Below, piece after piece: positions 36,124 to 43,981 of a stretch of 64,000 nucleotides of DNA. The first letter of the stretch is position 1. Each line of letters begins with the position of its first letter. A model generated the notes under the pieces. The model was not told the origin of the DNA, made no database searches, and worked only from the letters and a program-made list of their open reading frames with translations. Made by a program: the position numbers and the translations under genes. This DNA is from JBPRGH01 sp051418055 (GTDB lineage: Bacteria; Bacteroidota; Bacteroidia; Cytophagales; Cyclobacteriaceae), in the NCBI GenBank assembly GCA_051418055.1, contig JBPRGH010000054.1, forward strand, positions 87,946 through 151,945, read 5' to 3'.

Positions 36124-36969
36124 TTAGTAAGCATATTCTTTAAAAAACTGTTCTGTATCCCTTATGTCTTGTAAACCTAGAACCCAACAAACTTCAGAAA
36201 GATCTGAAAAATCCAACCCTCCCGCCAAAACAGCCTCATTATTATAGCGACCCTCTTTTCCATTATATCTGTTTGCTAAATCAACTGCGAGCTGCCATAT
36301 TTCAGTCAATTCAGGATCGGTAATTTTATCGTCCCAATTAGTGAATTCAGGGTCGCGAAATCCGGGAGTGCCGTTTCCGACGCCATTACCATCCGGTATT
36401 TTTACATAGTCCGTATTTCGTTTCACGAAATCCAGCTTTTCAGGTGTTGTTACCTCTTCATTCCATTCGGCATGTTGAACCACATGTATTCTTTTCGAAG
36501 TTTCTATTTCAGGCAGGTCCTTTTGAACAGCATATACAAGCTCAGCGGAAAAATCAGACTGTCCCGCATCAGCAATCCACACGTCCCCACCCTGTAAGAG
36601 CGTTTTTATGGCCAGTGATTTTACTTTTTCAACAGCCCCTTTCATGTTATTATGGGCATCTGTCCAGTTATCTCCAAAAGCAAGCTGAAATAGATCATTA
36701 GGTGGGACATATAAACCTTCCTGCATACCATAAGTGCCGGCGACTGCATGATAATTTATTTTTGAATATGGTTGATGGGACACTAATGTCCTAAAAGCTG
36801 CAACTGTATGAAGGTCATCTACATCAGTTTTACAATCAAATTGAACTAATAATAAATCCTTCTCTAAATTGAAATTTGCTGCTTTTGGAGTACCATTATC
36901 CAAATTTGTACCTTTTAAGCAAATGGAAGCAAGTACTAATGCAATGAAAATAATTGTCTTAGGGTTCAT
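36124..36969 (-). CDS. Secreted nucleoside-hydrolase-like protein
   Basis: A 281-residue protein with a signal peptide. The N-terminal QFDCKTDVDDLHTVAAF has the Asp-rich pattern of nucleoside hydrolases (DTDxGxDDxxA), with the final DDLHTVAA matching and the first Asp-x-Asp altered (DCKTDVDD). A middle segment VWIADAGQSDFSAEL and a later GVGNGTPGFRDPEF fill the expected calcium-site and substrate regions. It is shorter and more divergent than canonical nucleoside hydrolases (about 310) and may be a related family with another substrate. It lies within the segment bounded by the two direct repeats. Confidence 0.65.
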   Translation of the reverse strand: MNPKTIIFIALVLASICLKGTNLDNGTPKAANFNLEKDLLLVQFDCKTDVDDLHTVAAFRTLVSHQPYSKINYHAVAGTYGMQEGLYVPPNDLFQLAFGDNWTDAHNNMKGAVEKVKSLAIKTLLQGGDVWIADAGQSDFSAELVYAVQKDLPEIETSKRIHVVQHAEWNEEVTTPEKLDFVKRNTDYVKIPDGNGVGNGTPGFRDPEFTNWDDKITDPELTEIWQLAVDLANRYNGKEGRYNNEAVLAGGLDFSDLSEVCWVLGLQDIRDTEQFFKEYAY

Positions 36970-37165
36970 ATTAGGGTGCTATAAATTACTAAAGCGTTCA
37001 ATAACTCGAATCTATCTTTGAAGTTCGCTATAAGTTAATCAATTATCTTCAATTATAATTATTGGCCACGCCAGGGCGAAGTATATGATAAGAAACAGAA
37101 CCATAAGCACTTCATCAAAACCTAGTAACTTAACCTTTTAATAAGTAGTCTATAAGTTGTTTTGA

Positions 37166-37391
37166 CATGCAGCAGTTAAATCTCTACTGGAATGGATTAA
37201 GCAGCTTGAACAGGAAGTTGAACACTGGAAGCAGGAATATATAAAGCTTATCAGAGTTGCAACTAAATCACCTTATGACAGAAAAAATTAATATTATTGC
37301 CAATACAGGTGAAGTATTAGGTTTATTGGAAAAGCACAGTATTAAGCAAAAGCATATTCATTATTCTGAACAATTGCTTTTATTTCCTTAA
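37166..37391 (+). pseudogene. Remnant of two small genes
   Basis: From 37166 to 37291 the plus strand encodes HAAVKSLLEWIKQLEQEV and then HWKQEYIKLIRVATKSPYD, directly after a stop and with no start codon. It ends in a stop overlapping a second short frame (ATG 37275, 38 residues, MTEKINIIANTGEVLGLLEK). The Lys/Glu-rich helix looks like real protein. I read this as the truncated end of a two-gene unit left by an earlier rearrangement, but the evidence is only coding character. Confidence 0.4.
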
Positions 37392-37584
37392 CTCTTTTTG
37401 CTAATATATCGGCTTTCTTTTGGGAGGAACAATTTATATAAACTGACTTCTTATTCAAGATTGAATCAGTTAATGATTTTGCCTTTTTTAGATTATAGCT
37501 TTCCCCATAAGCCATTATAGCTTTAGTAAGCTCAAGTTTTTTCAAACCTGGTTTCCACCCTATTATATTTACCTGATAAGACAT
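37342..37584 (-). CDS. Small protein with an L7/L12 C-terminal-domain-like fold
   Basis: An 80-residue protein. LTKAIMAYGESYNLKKAKSL, DSILNKKSVYINCSSQKKAD and KRVKEIKAIV follow the order of the ribosomal L7/L12 C-terminal domain (K-x-I-R-x-x-T-G-L-x-L-x-x-A-K-x-L-V-D, then helix, then A-x-x-x-L). The likeness is by pattern only. Similar stand-alone proteins occur in Bacteroidota, possibly in ribosome or translation contexts. It lies just left of the att region. Its 3' end overlaps the plus-strand remnant in antisense. Confidence 0.55.
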   Translation of the reverse strand: MSYQVNIIGWKPGLKKLELTKAIMAYGESYNLKKAKSLTDSILNKKSVYINCSSQKKADILAKRVKEIKAIVQNNEYAFA

Positions 37585-37699
37585 TTTATTCGATTAGTCA
37601 CTGCAAACCAGCATGCAAAAATGCAAGCGATTCATTTTAAATAGCAATATAATAATTTTATCTTAATTCCAATACGTGCAACAGTGTTGCATGAGGTAG

Positions 37700-37724
37700 T
37701 TGTTAGGCAAATTGTTAGGCAAAT
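37700..37724. repeat. Tandem TTGTTAGGCAAA
   Basis: Two 12-bp units in direct tandem contain GTTAGGC (37702-37708 and 37714-37720). This equals the GTTRRRY core of integron attC sites, but no attC partner site pair or integrase is visible. Confidence 0.5.
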
Positions 37725-37734
37725 AAAACAAAAA

Positions 37735-37760
37735 AGGCAGCCACATTTCTGTAACTGCCT
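37735..37760 (-). terminator. Terminator beside repeat B
   Basis: A 6-bp stem (AGGCAG/CTGCCT) followed on the minus strand by a T-run (TTTTTTG). It precedes the second tRNA-Thr 3' end copy, as the other tRNA copies are preceded by their terminators. Confidence 0.6.
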
Positions 37761-37766
37761 GATTAT

Positions 37767-37843
37767 TATGAGCCCCCAGTCGGATTACTCGTAGCCACAA
37801 CCATGCCGCACAGACCCCTCGTGAACCTACACTGCGTTACTGT
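37767..37843. repeat. Direct repeat B, headed by a tRNA-Thr 3' end
   Basis: Its first 20 bases are identical to 37943-37962. The next 55 bases match repeat A (34800-34874), with about ten differences. See the finding on the 2.9-kb segment. Confidence 0.75.
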
Positions 37844-37900
37844 TTCGAACCTTGTTATATATATTGTCGTTGGTTCTCATCCTTTTACTCTTCTAAATAA

Positions 37901-37935
37901 AAAAACCCTGTTCAAATTTCTTAAACAGGGTTTTT
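37901..37935. terminator. Terminator of the tRNA-Thr gene, left of the att site
   Basis: A 12-bp stem (AAAAACCCTGTT/AACAGGGTTTTT). On the minus strand it follows the tRNA 3' end and has a T-run. It is the natural terminator of the tRNA that the element entered. Confidence 0.8.
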
Positions 37936-37942
37936 AATAAAT

Positions 37943-37989
37943 TATGAGCCCCCAGTCGGATTCGAACCAACGACCTACTGATTACAAGT
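37943..37989 (-). other. tRNA-Thr(TGT) 3' half: left attachment site
   Basis: On the minus strand: CTTGTAATCAGTAGGT, GTTGGTTCGAATCCGAC and TGGGGGCT. This is the anticodon loop (C-T-TGT-A-A), variable region, T-arm and acceptor 3' strand of a tRNA-Thr with anticodon TGT. The 5' half is absent: at 37988 the sequence switches to element DNA. Integration into tRNA 3' ends leaves just such a fragment at one end and the intact tRNA at the other. The intact gene should lie to the right of 64000. Confidence 0.85.
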
Positions 37990-38130
37990 GACCAGACATA
38001 CGGTTTGTCTTGATCTCTAAAAATTTATAACTATTTGATAAACAAAGTTATAAACAAATAAGCGGAGTGATTAGGGTTCATCAAAAACCATCTTAAACCA
38101 CGAAAAGTATTCAAAAAATGTTCAAAATGA

Positions 38131-38162
38131 CTTGATACATTTGCCTGCTTAGGTTACTTTAG
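38131..38162 (+). promoter_or_regulatory. Candidate integrase promoter
   Basis: TTG (38132-38134) is followed after 20 bases by TACTTTAG (38155-38162), seven of eight bases of TAnnTTTG. The predicted start of transcription lies about 15 bases before the integrase ATG. GTTAC...GTAAC around the -7 box is a short inverted repeat. Confidence 0.4.
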
Positions 38163-38185
38163 ATGTAACTTAAAATAGCATTTTT

Positions 38186-39472
38186 ATGGCCAAATTGAAC
38201 CTCATGCCCGATCCCAGATACAACAAAACAGACAAGTGTCCTTTGGTAATACGCATATCGCATAAAGGAATACCCAAATACCTGAAAACCGGGTTTATCC
38301 TGAACTCTAAAGAATGGGACGAGAAAAGAAAGCAGATTAAGAGTTCTTTTCCCAACTCAGTAAGGGCTAATTCCAAAGTTCAAAGAAAAATGTCGCTGGC
38401 TCAGGATGTATTATCCGATCACGATGCGGTTCTCAAGGAGCTAACCGCTGATCAAATCACCAACCAGATCATACAGCGATTTGAGGAAAATGACAAGGAA
38501 AAACTACCCCCTACCCATAGTTTGGCACCACAATCTCAAAAGACGTTCCTCAAGCAATATGGAGAAAAGATTATTGCCCGCTATAAAAAAGCTAACCGTT
38601 TCGGGATGGTCGGCTCTTTTGAAGATGCACTGGTTACATTCTTAAAATTTTATGGTAACAACAACCTTTTGCTTACCGATATTGACGAAACGTTCTTGGA
38701 AGATTTAGAAGCAGATTACCTCGGGCAGGGTCTCAAGCTGAATGGACTGGGTACTAAATTACGTGCAGTACGAAGAATTTATAACCTGGCCATAAAAGAC
38801 AAGGATACCGAACTGAATGAGACGCACTATCCATTTGGTAAATCCGGCTATTCTATCAGAACAGAAAAAGCAAAAAAAAGGGCGATAAACCTAGAGGCCA
38901 TTCAGGCTATCCGTGACTTAGACTACCCAATAAACTCCACACGATGGCATCACCGTAACTATTTTCTGTTCATGTTCAATATGCGTGGAATGAATTTTAT
39001 TGATTTAGCTTTTCTTCCCACCGATGCTATACAAGGAGATCGTTTGAAATATAAACGTACAAAAACCAAACGTGGAAACAGTGTTAAGGAATTCAATATC
39101 AAAATTACCGAAGAAGCCCAGTACATTCTGGATTATTATGCCGACCCGAAAAATGACAAGGGTCTGACTTTTCCTATTATGCGAGACGTAATTGACTCAG
39201 CCGACAAGGAGTATATTTATAAATTGTACCAGAATCGCTTGCGTAACCATAACAGACGGTTGGCATTTATAGGCGAAGCTGTTGGGCTTACGGAAAACCT
39301 CACCACTTATGTAGCAAGACATACTTTTGCAACTGCCGGACTTCACAAGGGCATTTCTAAAGCACAAATTGGGGACATGCTGGGACATACCAATTACTAT
39401 ACTACTGAGGCTTACTTTGATGATTTTGATAAGGAGGTGTTGGATGATGCTGCGGATCAGATTTTGGGATAA
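38186..39472 (+). CDS. Tyrosine recombinase (phage integrase)
   Basis: A 428-residue site-specific recombinase. The N-terminal Arm DNA-binding domain (residues 1-85, with ISHKGIPKYLKTGF) is followed by a SAM-like core-binding domain (about 115-215) and the catalytic domain. Catalytic residues: Arg in FNMRGMNFIDLA near 266, Lys in the KRTKTKRG loop, His and Arg in ARHTFATAG near 377, His in LGHTN near 399, and Tyr in TEAYFDDF near 410. It adjoins the tRNA-Thr attachment site and runs inward. This family mobilises Bacteroidota phages, conjugative and mobilisable elements. Confidence 0.93.
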   Translation: MAKLNLMPDPRYNKTDKCPLVIRISHKGIPKYLKTGFILNSKEWDEKRKQIKSSFPNSVRANSKVQRKMSLAQDVLSDHDAVLKELTADQITNQIIQRFEENDKEKLPPTHSLAPQSQKTFLKQYGEKIIARYKKANRFGMVGSFEDALVTFLKFYGNNNLLLTDIDETFLEDLEADYLGQGLKLNGLGTKLRAVRRIYNLAIKDKDTELNETHYPFGKSGYSIRTEKAKKRAINLEAIQAIRDLDYPINSTRWHHRNYFLFMFNMRGMNFIDLAFLPTDAIQGDRLKYKRTKTKRGNSVKEFNIKITEEAQYILDYYADPKNDKGLTFPIMRDVIDSADKEYIYKLYQNRLRNHNRRLAFIGEAVGLTENLTTYVARHTFATAGLHKGISKAQIGDMLGHTNYYTTEAYFDDFDKEVLDDAADQILG

Positions 39473-39485
39473 TCTCTCGGTAGAA

Positions 39486-40151
39486 TTAATGGAATAGCTT
39501 GTAGAATAGTCCCTTCTTCCTTTCCAGCATTACGCTGTACAAACTATCCCCCTGTGAATTAGGATTATCAAACCTGATCTCTGCTACGGCTTGTTTTCTC
39601 CTAAAAAGATTGAAGGGTGGCTTGCCTGGTCGTTTATAATAATGGAAAACTTCAAAGTTGTGAATGATTCTGTATTCGGCAAATAGTGTATCCAAGGAAG
39701 GTATATAGAGTGCTTCAAATTTAAGATCCGGGTTGTTAAGTGTAAACTTCTTGGCAGGAATGGGCGATAAAGGTTTTTGAGATTTTACCAGATAAATTGT
39801 ATCTACTGATCCAGTTTGAAAAGTCCCTCTGGTCGAGGAGCTGATTGAAGAATAGCTTATCAGGTTTCTTTTGAGGCTGCCTACCTCCTTGCGGATCGCT
39901 TTTTTCAGATCGGTCTCCAGCACCAGTTTGACATTAGCGGCATCTATCTCGGCAACCTCCGCACGTATCCGATTCTTTCCGGCATCATCCCTCCATATTT
40001 CAATTTCTCTTTGCTTCAGACTGTAGATTTCTTTAAAGTCTTCGGTTTTCTGTTTCTCCTTTCTCAGGAAAAAGAAAAGTACGATAATAATAATGGCCTG
40101 GAGTATCCAGTAATATTTTCTAATGAAGTTGAAGATCGTGAGAAATATCAT
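39486..40151 (-). CDS. Membrane-anchored coiled-coil protein, spanin-like layout
   Basis: A 221-residue protein with one N-terminal membrane helix (about residues 12-29) and a long coiled coil (about 30-100, KQKTEDFKEIYSLKQREIEI), then a beta-rich C-terminal part. Such a layout is common in Bacteroidota phage genomes next to lysis genes and recalls inner-membrane spanins (Rz-like), but I see no Rz-specific motif. It is the last gene of the leftward train, two bases after its neighbour. Confidence 0.55.
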   Translation of the reverse strand: MIFLTIFNFIRKYYWILQAIIIIVLFFFLRKEKQKTEDFKEIYSLKQREIEIWRDDAGKNRIRAEVAEIDAANVKLVLETDLKKAIRKEVGSLKRNLISYSSISSSTRGTFQTGSVDTIYLVKSQKPLSPIPAKKFTLNNPDLKFEALYIPSLDTLFAEYRIIHNFEVFHYYKRPGKPPFNLFRRKQAVAEIRFDNPNSQGDSLYSVMLERKKGLFYKLFH

Positions 40152-40153
40152 AG

Positions 40154-40459
40154 CTAGTTTCCTTTAGAATTTTCTGAACGGTCTTCTTTGTCCTTCAGCT
40201 CCAGCTTAATTTCATAGAGCAACCTGGTCATTTCCGAGTTGGTTTTGGAGAATTGAAGAAACAGCTTTTCCTGTGTAAGCTTGAGTTCAGCATTATTTTG
40301 CTTTTCAGTGGTCACTTCATATTCCAGTCGGGCCAGTCGAACATTCACATTGACCCACATGGTGATGATCACGATGAGCAAACTGACAGAGCTATAGATC
40401 AAGTGCCCCATATTCAGGGTGGTGTTTAATCGTATGATGGCGTTATTCTCCTTCTCCAT
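40154..40459 (-). CDS. Small membrane protein with coiled-coil tail
   Basis: A 101-residue protein (start MEKENNAIIRL). One membrane helix (about 21-41, LIYSSVSLLIVIITMWV) precedes a charged coiled coil (EVTTEKQNNAELKLTQEK). The start lies inside the preceding ATPase gene (overlap 17 bases), which suggests translational coupling. An upstream in-frame ATG at 40474 would add five residues. With its downstream neighbour it may form a lysis- or envelope-associated pair, which is inference from topology. Confidence 0.55.
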   Translation of the reverse strand: MEKENNAIIRLNTTLNMGHLIYSSVSLLIVIITMWVNVNVRLARLEYEVTTEKQNNAELKLTQEKLFLQFSKTNSEMTRLLYEIKLELKDKEDRSENSKGN

Positions 40460-41645
40460 TTTCTTGTTCTTCAAAAGTGTTGATGATTTTCTGCCGGGTG
40501 ATGTTGTACTGGATACCCGTTACTCCATATCGGTTCTTGGTGGCCACTGCGTAATTATTAGTGAAGGTGTCATCCACTTTGACCACTTCCAGGTTTATAC
40601 CAGAATCAAACAAAGGTGCTGTTCCGCCCCGGATGGTTCCCTGTGTTGTGCGCTGAAAAATGATAACAAAGATGGTATTCGGGAACTCCTTTCTAAGCCG
40701 GTCAAATTCTGTGGACTTTACATGCAGCTTATTCCAACTATCAATGATGATCACATCAAAATCTTTGGCAGCTTTTCGGATGGTATCAAATCCCTCTGGT
40801 AGCTGATCGGTGATAAAAATATTGTCCCTGTTTTCAGCTTTCAGGTACTCTTCCCGCATCCTCCTGACCAGATCAGATTTACGGCCAATCTCAAGGGAAA
40901 ACATGGCTACTTTCAGGTCAATATCTGCAAAGCCGTTGGCCAGTTGGTAACTAAAGCGTGTTTTACCCCCTCCCTGATCACCTTCAAGAGTAATGGCCAG
41001 CTCAAATCTTTCCAGGTCTCCCAGCAGTGTACCTAAATCACCTACCAGCCTGAATGAATTTTCTGAAGGTCTCTCATCAATTTCATTCATGGAGTCAAAA
41101 AGACTTTTCTTTTTCTTCACTTTAAGCTCTGGGGTTTCTTCGTTTGAAGCAAAAGCGCCCACTCCATTCAAAGCCTGTACCTTCTTAGCTCCTGATTCCA
41201 GTTCATTTCTCCATGCGTCATTGATGGTAATCCTGACTTTACCATTATCCGGAAGCCTGTTGTATTGCTTGATCAGTACTTCCTGGATTTTGGCAATGTG
41301 CCTGGCCATCAGTGATGACTTTCTGATTCGTTTCTCCAAGATAGCTTTCTGCAGGGATTTGATGTAAAGTCCTAATTGGTGTTTGGTTTTAACCTTATTC
41401 TGCATCTTGAGAAAATTCTCTATGAACTCTTTTGCAGCATCATTTCCCTGCTTCAGATGGTCGTTCAGTTTCTGAATGTACAGGTCAATGGATTCGGTTA
41501 CAGTTGAATCCTGTTTGTACCATCCACTTGCTTCCAAAAAGAAACCATGGCCTTCCTGAAGCACTTTGGGAAGGGCTTGTAGGTTGACTTCCTGTATTTT
41601 CTCTGAATAATTATTGACCGAAATCATAGTCCAAGGATAGGTCAT
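40443..41645 (-). CDS. RadA-like ATPase (RecA superfamily)
   Basis: A 400-residue protein. The N-terminal 200 residues are helical and without homologs known to me. The C-terminal half is a RecA-fold ATPase: Walker A GDQGGGKT near 221, FSLEIG near 247, Walker B VIIIDS near 300, and the RadA-type KNRYG near 374 with the preceding TIRGGTAPLFDSG. RadA promotes branch migration in recombination; related DnaB-type ATPases serve as replication helicases. The zinc finger and Lon-like part of RadA are absent. This is the only recombination or replication ATPase visible in the element and may act in genome replication rather than packaging. Confidence 0.75.
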   Translation of the reverse strand: MTYPWTMISVNNYSEKIQEVNLQALPKVLQEGHGFFLEASGWYKQDSTVTESIDLYIQKLNDHLKQGNDAAKEFIENFLKMQNKVKTKHQLGLYIKSLQKAILEKRIRKSSLMARHIAKIQEVLIKQYNRLPDNGKVRITINDAWRNELESGAKKVQALNGVGAFASNEETPELKVKKKKSLFDSMNEIDERPSENSFRLVGDLGTLLGDLERFELAITLEGDQGGGKTRFSYQLANGFADIDLKVAMFSLEIGRKSDLVRRMREEYLKAENRDNIFITDQLPEGFDTIRKAAKDFDVIIIDSWNKLHVKSTEFDRLRKEFPNTIFVIIFQRTTQGTIRGGTAPLFDSGINLEVVKVDDTFTNNYAVATKNRYGVTGIQYNITRQKIINTFEEQENGEGE

Positions 41646-41680
41646 TTCGCCAATGTACTTTCGGGTTGATTCGGTTTGGG

Positions 41681-43738
41681 TTACAGTGAGCTTACATCAG
41701 CTAAAATTAAATTCATTTTCAATGCCTTTGCTCTGACTTGTACGAGATCAATGACACCATTCAATTCAGCTTTAATCGGATAGTTTGCCGTCAGCACTTC
41801 CGTTTTAACTTTATTAGTTTGCTTGGTTACGGCTACACCTGTTTGTTTTGTAATAGTATGCCACTTATGTTTTTTGGTGAACTTTTCCAGTACATCAGAA
41901 GGATAGCTACTCAGCAAAAATTTTCCTTTTACCTTGCTTAGTACATCAAGTAAGTCTGTAAAGTCTTTTTCGGTGTAGCCTTTATAATGCCCCATATCGG
42001 AATTGAAGTATGGTGGGTCACAATAGAAAAAACTATCAGTAGAATCACGGCTCCTGATGACCTGGAGGGCATCATTGTTTTCAATGTCCACCATATCCAG
42101 CCGTTTTTTAATATCTTCAGTAAAAGCAAGCTTCTTGTTGACAAATCGCTTGAGTGTGCCATTGCTATTTCGCTCATAAGCATAGCCACCAAAAATCCGG
42201 GAGGAAAAGCTCATATTGGTCTGAACCCAGAAAGCCCAGGCTCGTTTGGCTGGATCATATTTTGCTGAATTTTTAAGTATTTCCTGTGCCTCCCGGTGTA
42301 CCTGCCTGCTGTGTGGAGTAGACTGAACCTGCTTTTCCAGTTTATTAAAATCACTGTGGCATACCCTGTAGAAATTGACCACCTCACCATTCAGATCATT
42401 GATTACTTCCATTTTGGATGGTTCCTTGGCAAAGAAAACGGCTGCTCCCCCTACAAAAGGTTCACAGTAGAGTTTATGCTCTGGAATCAGGGAAAGTATC
42501 AGGCTAACCAACCGTTGCTTTCCACCATAGTAGGTAATAGGGGTCTTTTTGACAAAATCAAGACCTTCCAGTGGGGATTCAAGTGTAGTATTAACAATTT
42601 TGGGATGATATTCAGGTTTCAAGCTTTTCACGATATTTTCGCCAACTGCCTGTACTACCGGCACACTCACCGCGTTGCCCACCAACTGGTACCTTTGGCT
42701 GTCGCTGATTTCTATTGTTTCCCCATCCTGCACTCCTTTGCTTGTCCAGCCATCAGGAAAGCCCTGTAGCCTTTCACATTCCAAAGGTGTGAACCTACGG
42801 ATCGTTTTCATGTTGGTCAGCAAATTTTCCCGCTCTGTATTGGTAGTCAAGGCCCCGGTGATCCCGTCTTCCCGGACTTCAAACTCACGCTCCCGGAAAG
42901 GTGCATAATCTTTTCCTAACTTCTGGTTCTTTCTCCTGATAGCTTTGGCTTTCTCTGTTCTCACAGTACGCATGGGATGCCATTTCTCTAGCAGAAAGTT
43001 ATGATCATCTGATTGGGTAATGCAATTGGTAACTCCTGCTTTTCTGATATTAAGGTTTTCTCCCTTTTCATACTTTTTACCTCTCAGGGTGAGGATGTAA
43101 GGAGAATAATTGCCGCTCTCTCCAACCTTGGTGTTTATTGTTGGAGCAATGTTGGCTTGTGTGATGCTTTCATGGCTTTTTTCAACCGCTTGATGGTTTG
43201 TTCCGATAGGAAATACTTCGGGCCGGGCTTGTTTTCTAAGAGACCCGACAAGGTACACCCGCTCTCGGTTTTGGGGTAGAAACCAGGAAGTATTAAGCAG
43301 TTGCCATTGGATGTCATAAACCCCAAGGTCGGCAAACGCCCGCAGTACGATTTCAAAGTCTTTGCCCTGGTTACTGGAGAAAAGTCCTTTGACGTTTTCA
43401 AAGATAAACAGACGGGGCTTAAGTTCATGGAGGACCCTAACTGCTTCAAAAAAGAGTCGGCTTCTTTTTCCTTTGATCCCTTTCCTTTTTCCAGCAATGG
43501 ATAAATCCTGGCATGGAGATCCGAACGTGACAATGTCCGGTGGTTCAATTTTTCCTTTTTTGACTGTTTCAACGGGTCCGGCATGGATGGCTTGTTTAAA
43601 GTTGTATTGGTAGTTGGCAATGGCATATTTGTCAATTTCACTGAAATAGTGCTTTTTGAATGAAAAACCGGCATCAGACAGGCCTTTGGGAAACCCGCCA
43701 ATGCCACTAAACAGATCAAGTAGGATCAGCCCTTTCAT
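41681..43738 (-). CDS. Fused cytosine-C5 and adenine-N6 DNA methyltransferase
   Basis: A 685-residue bifunctional enzyme. The N-terminal C5-cytosine half (about 1-380) has LLDLFSGIGGF, the catalytic GSPCQDLSIAGKRKG (Cys near 75), ENVKGL, QNRERVYLVG and QLVGNAVSVPVV. The C-terminal half (about 395-685) is a D12-class adenine methyltransferase: TYYGGKQRL, YCEPFVGGAAVFF and YCDPPYFNSD near 575. Both active sites look complete. No restriction endonuclease gene lies adjacent, so it is probably an orphan methylase that protects the element from host restriction. Recognition sites cannot be read from sequence. Confidence 0.9.
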   Translation of the reverse strand: MKGLILLDLFSGIGGFPKGLSDAGFSFKKHYFSEIDKYAIANYQYNFKQAIHAGPVETVKKGKIEPPDIVTFGSPCQDLSIAGKRKGIKGKRSRLFFEAVRVLHELKPRLFIFENVKGLFSSNQGKDFEIVLRAFADLGVYDIQWQLLNTSWFLPQNRERVYLVGSLRKQARPEVFPIGTNHQAVEKSHESITQANIAPTINTKVGESGNYSPYILTLRGKKYEKGENLNIRKAGVTNCITQSDDHNFLLEKWHPMRTVRTEKAKAIRRKNQKLGKDYAPFREREFEVREDGITGALTTNTERENLLTNMKTIRRFTPLECERLQGFPDGWTSKGVQDGETIEISDSQRYQLVGNAVSVPVVQAVGENIVKSLKPEYHPKIVNTTLESPLEGLDFVKKTPITYYGGKQRLVSLILSLIPEHKLYCEPFVGGAAVFFAKEPSKMEVINDLNGEVVNFYRVCHSDFNKLEKQVQSTPHSRQVHREAQEILKNSAKYDPAKRAWAFWVQTNMSFSSRIFGGYAYERNSNGTLKRFVNKKLAFTEDIKKRLDMVDIENNDALQVIRSRDSTDSFFYCDPPYFNSDMGHYKGYTEKDFTDLLDVLSKVKGKFLLSSYPSDVLEKFTKKHKWHTITKQTGVAVTKQTNKVKTEVLTANYPIKAELNGVIDLVQVRAKALKMNLILADVSSL

Positions 43739-43750
43739 ATTGATCGTTTT

Positions 43751-43960
43751 TTATTTCTTTTTGGCAACTCTTCTGGGTTTCTTCTTTGCAGCTTCTAATG
43801 GGTCAAGTACATCTTCCGTTTTATGCAGCTCATCAATTAATGCTTTGCGAATGGTATTAGCTTGGCCGATGGCATTATGAAAACTGATTTGCTCTGTCAG
43901 GTGTCGCTGGTAACACTTCAGTGCCTTGATGATAACTTCTTCTTGCTTGGCTTTGATCAT
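43751..43960 (-). CDS. Small basic-tailed hypothetical protein
   Basis: A 69-residue helical protein with a Lys/Arg-rich end (EAAKKKPRRVAKKK) that may bind nucleic acid. It lies 12 bases upstream of the methyltransferase gene, in the same transcription unit. Family unknown. Confidence 0.55.
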   Translation of the reverse strand: MIKAKQEEVIIKALKCYQRHLTEQISFHNAIGQANTIRKALIDELHKTEDVLDPLEAAKKKPRRVAKKK

Positions 43961-43981
43961 AACTTCATTGTTTGTTAAATT

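Larger units (their letters stand above)
37585..38185. other. Gap holding tRNA 3' end copies, terminators and attachment site
   Basis: No protein gene seen. The gap holds, left to right, a 12-bp direct repeat, a terminator, repeat B, a second terminator, the tRNA-Thr att fragment and the integrase promoter, all listed separately. TGCAACA-GT-GTTGCA near 37678 is an inverted repeat. Confidence 0.6.

Noticed and set aside
31000..37600. Integron cassette array
   Set aside because: Layout is suggestive and GTTAGGC occurs, but no integron integrase and no clear RYYYAAC/GTTRRRY pairs in the repeats; kept only as a hypothesis.
40443..41645. FtsK/HerA-type packaging ATPase
   Set aside because: The KNRYG motif and general layout fit RadA/RecA rather than the packaging ATPases.
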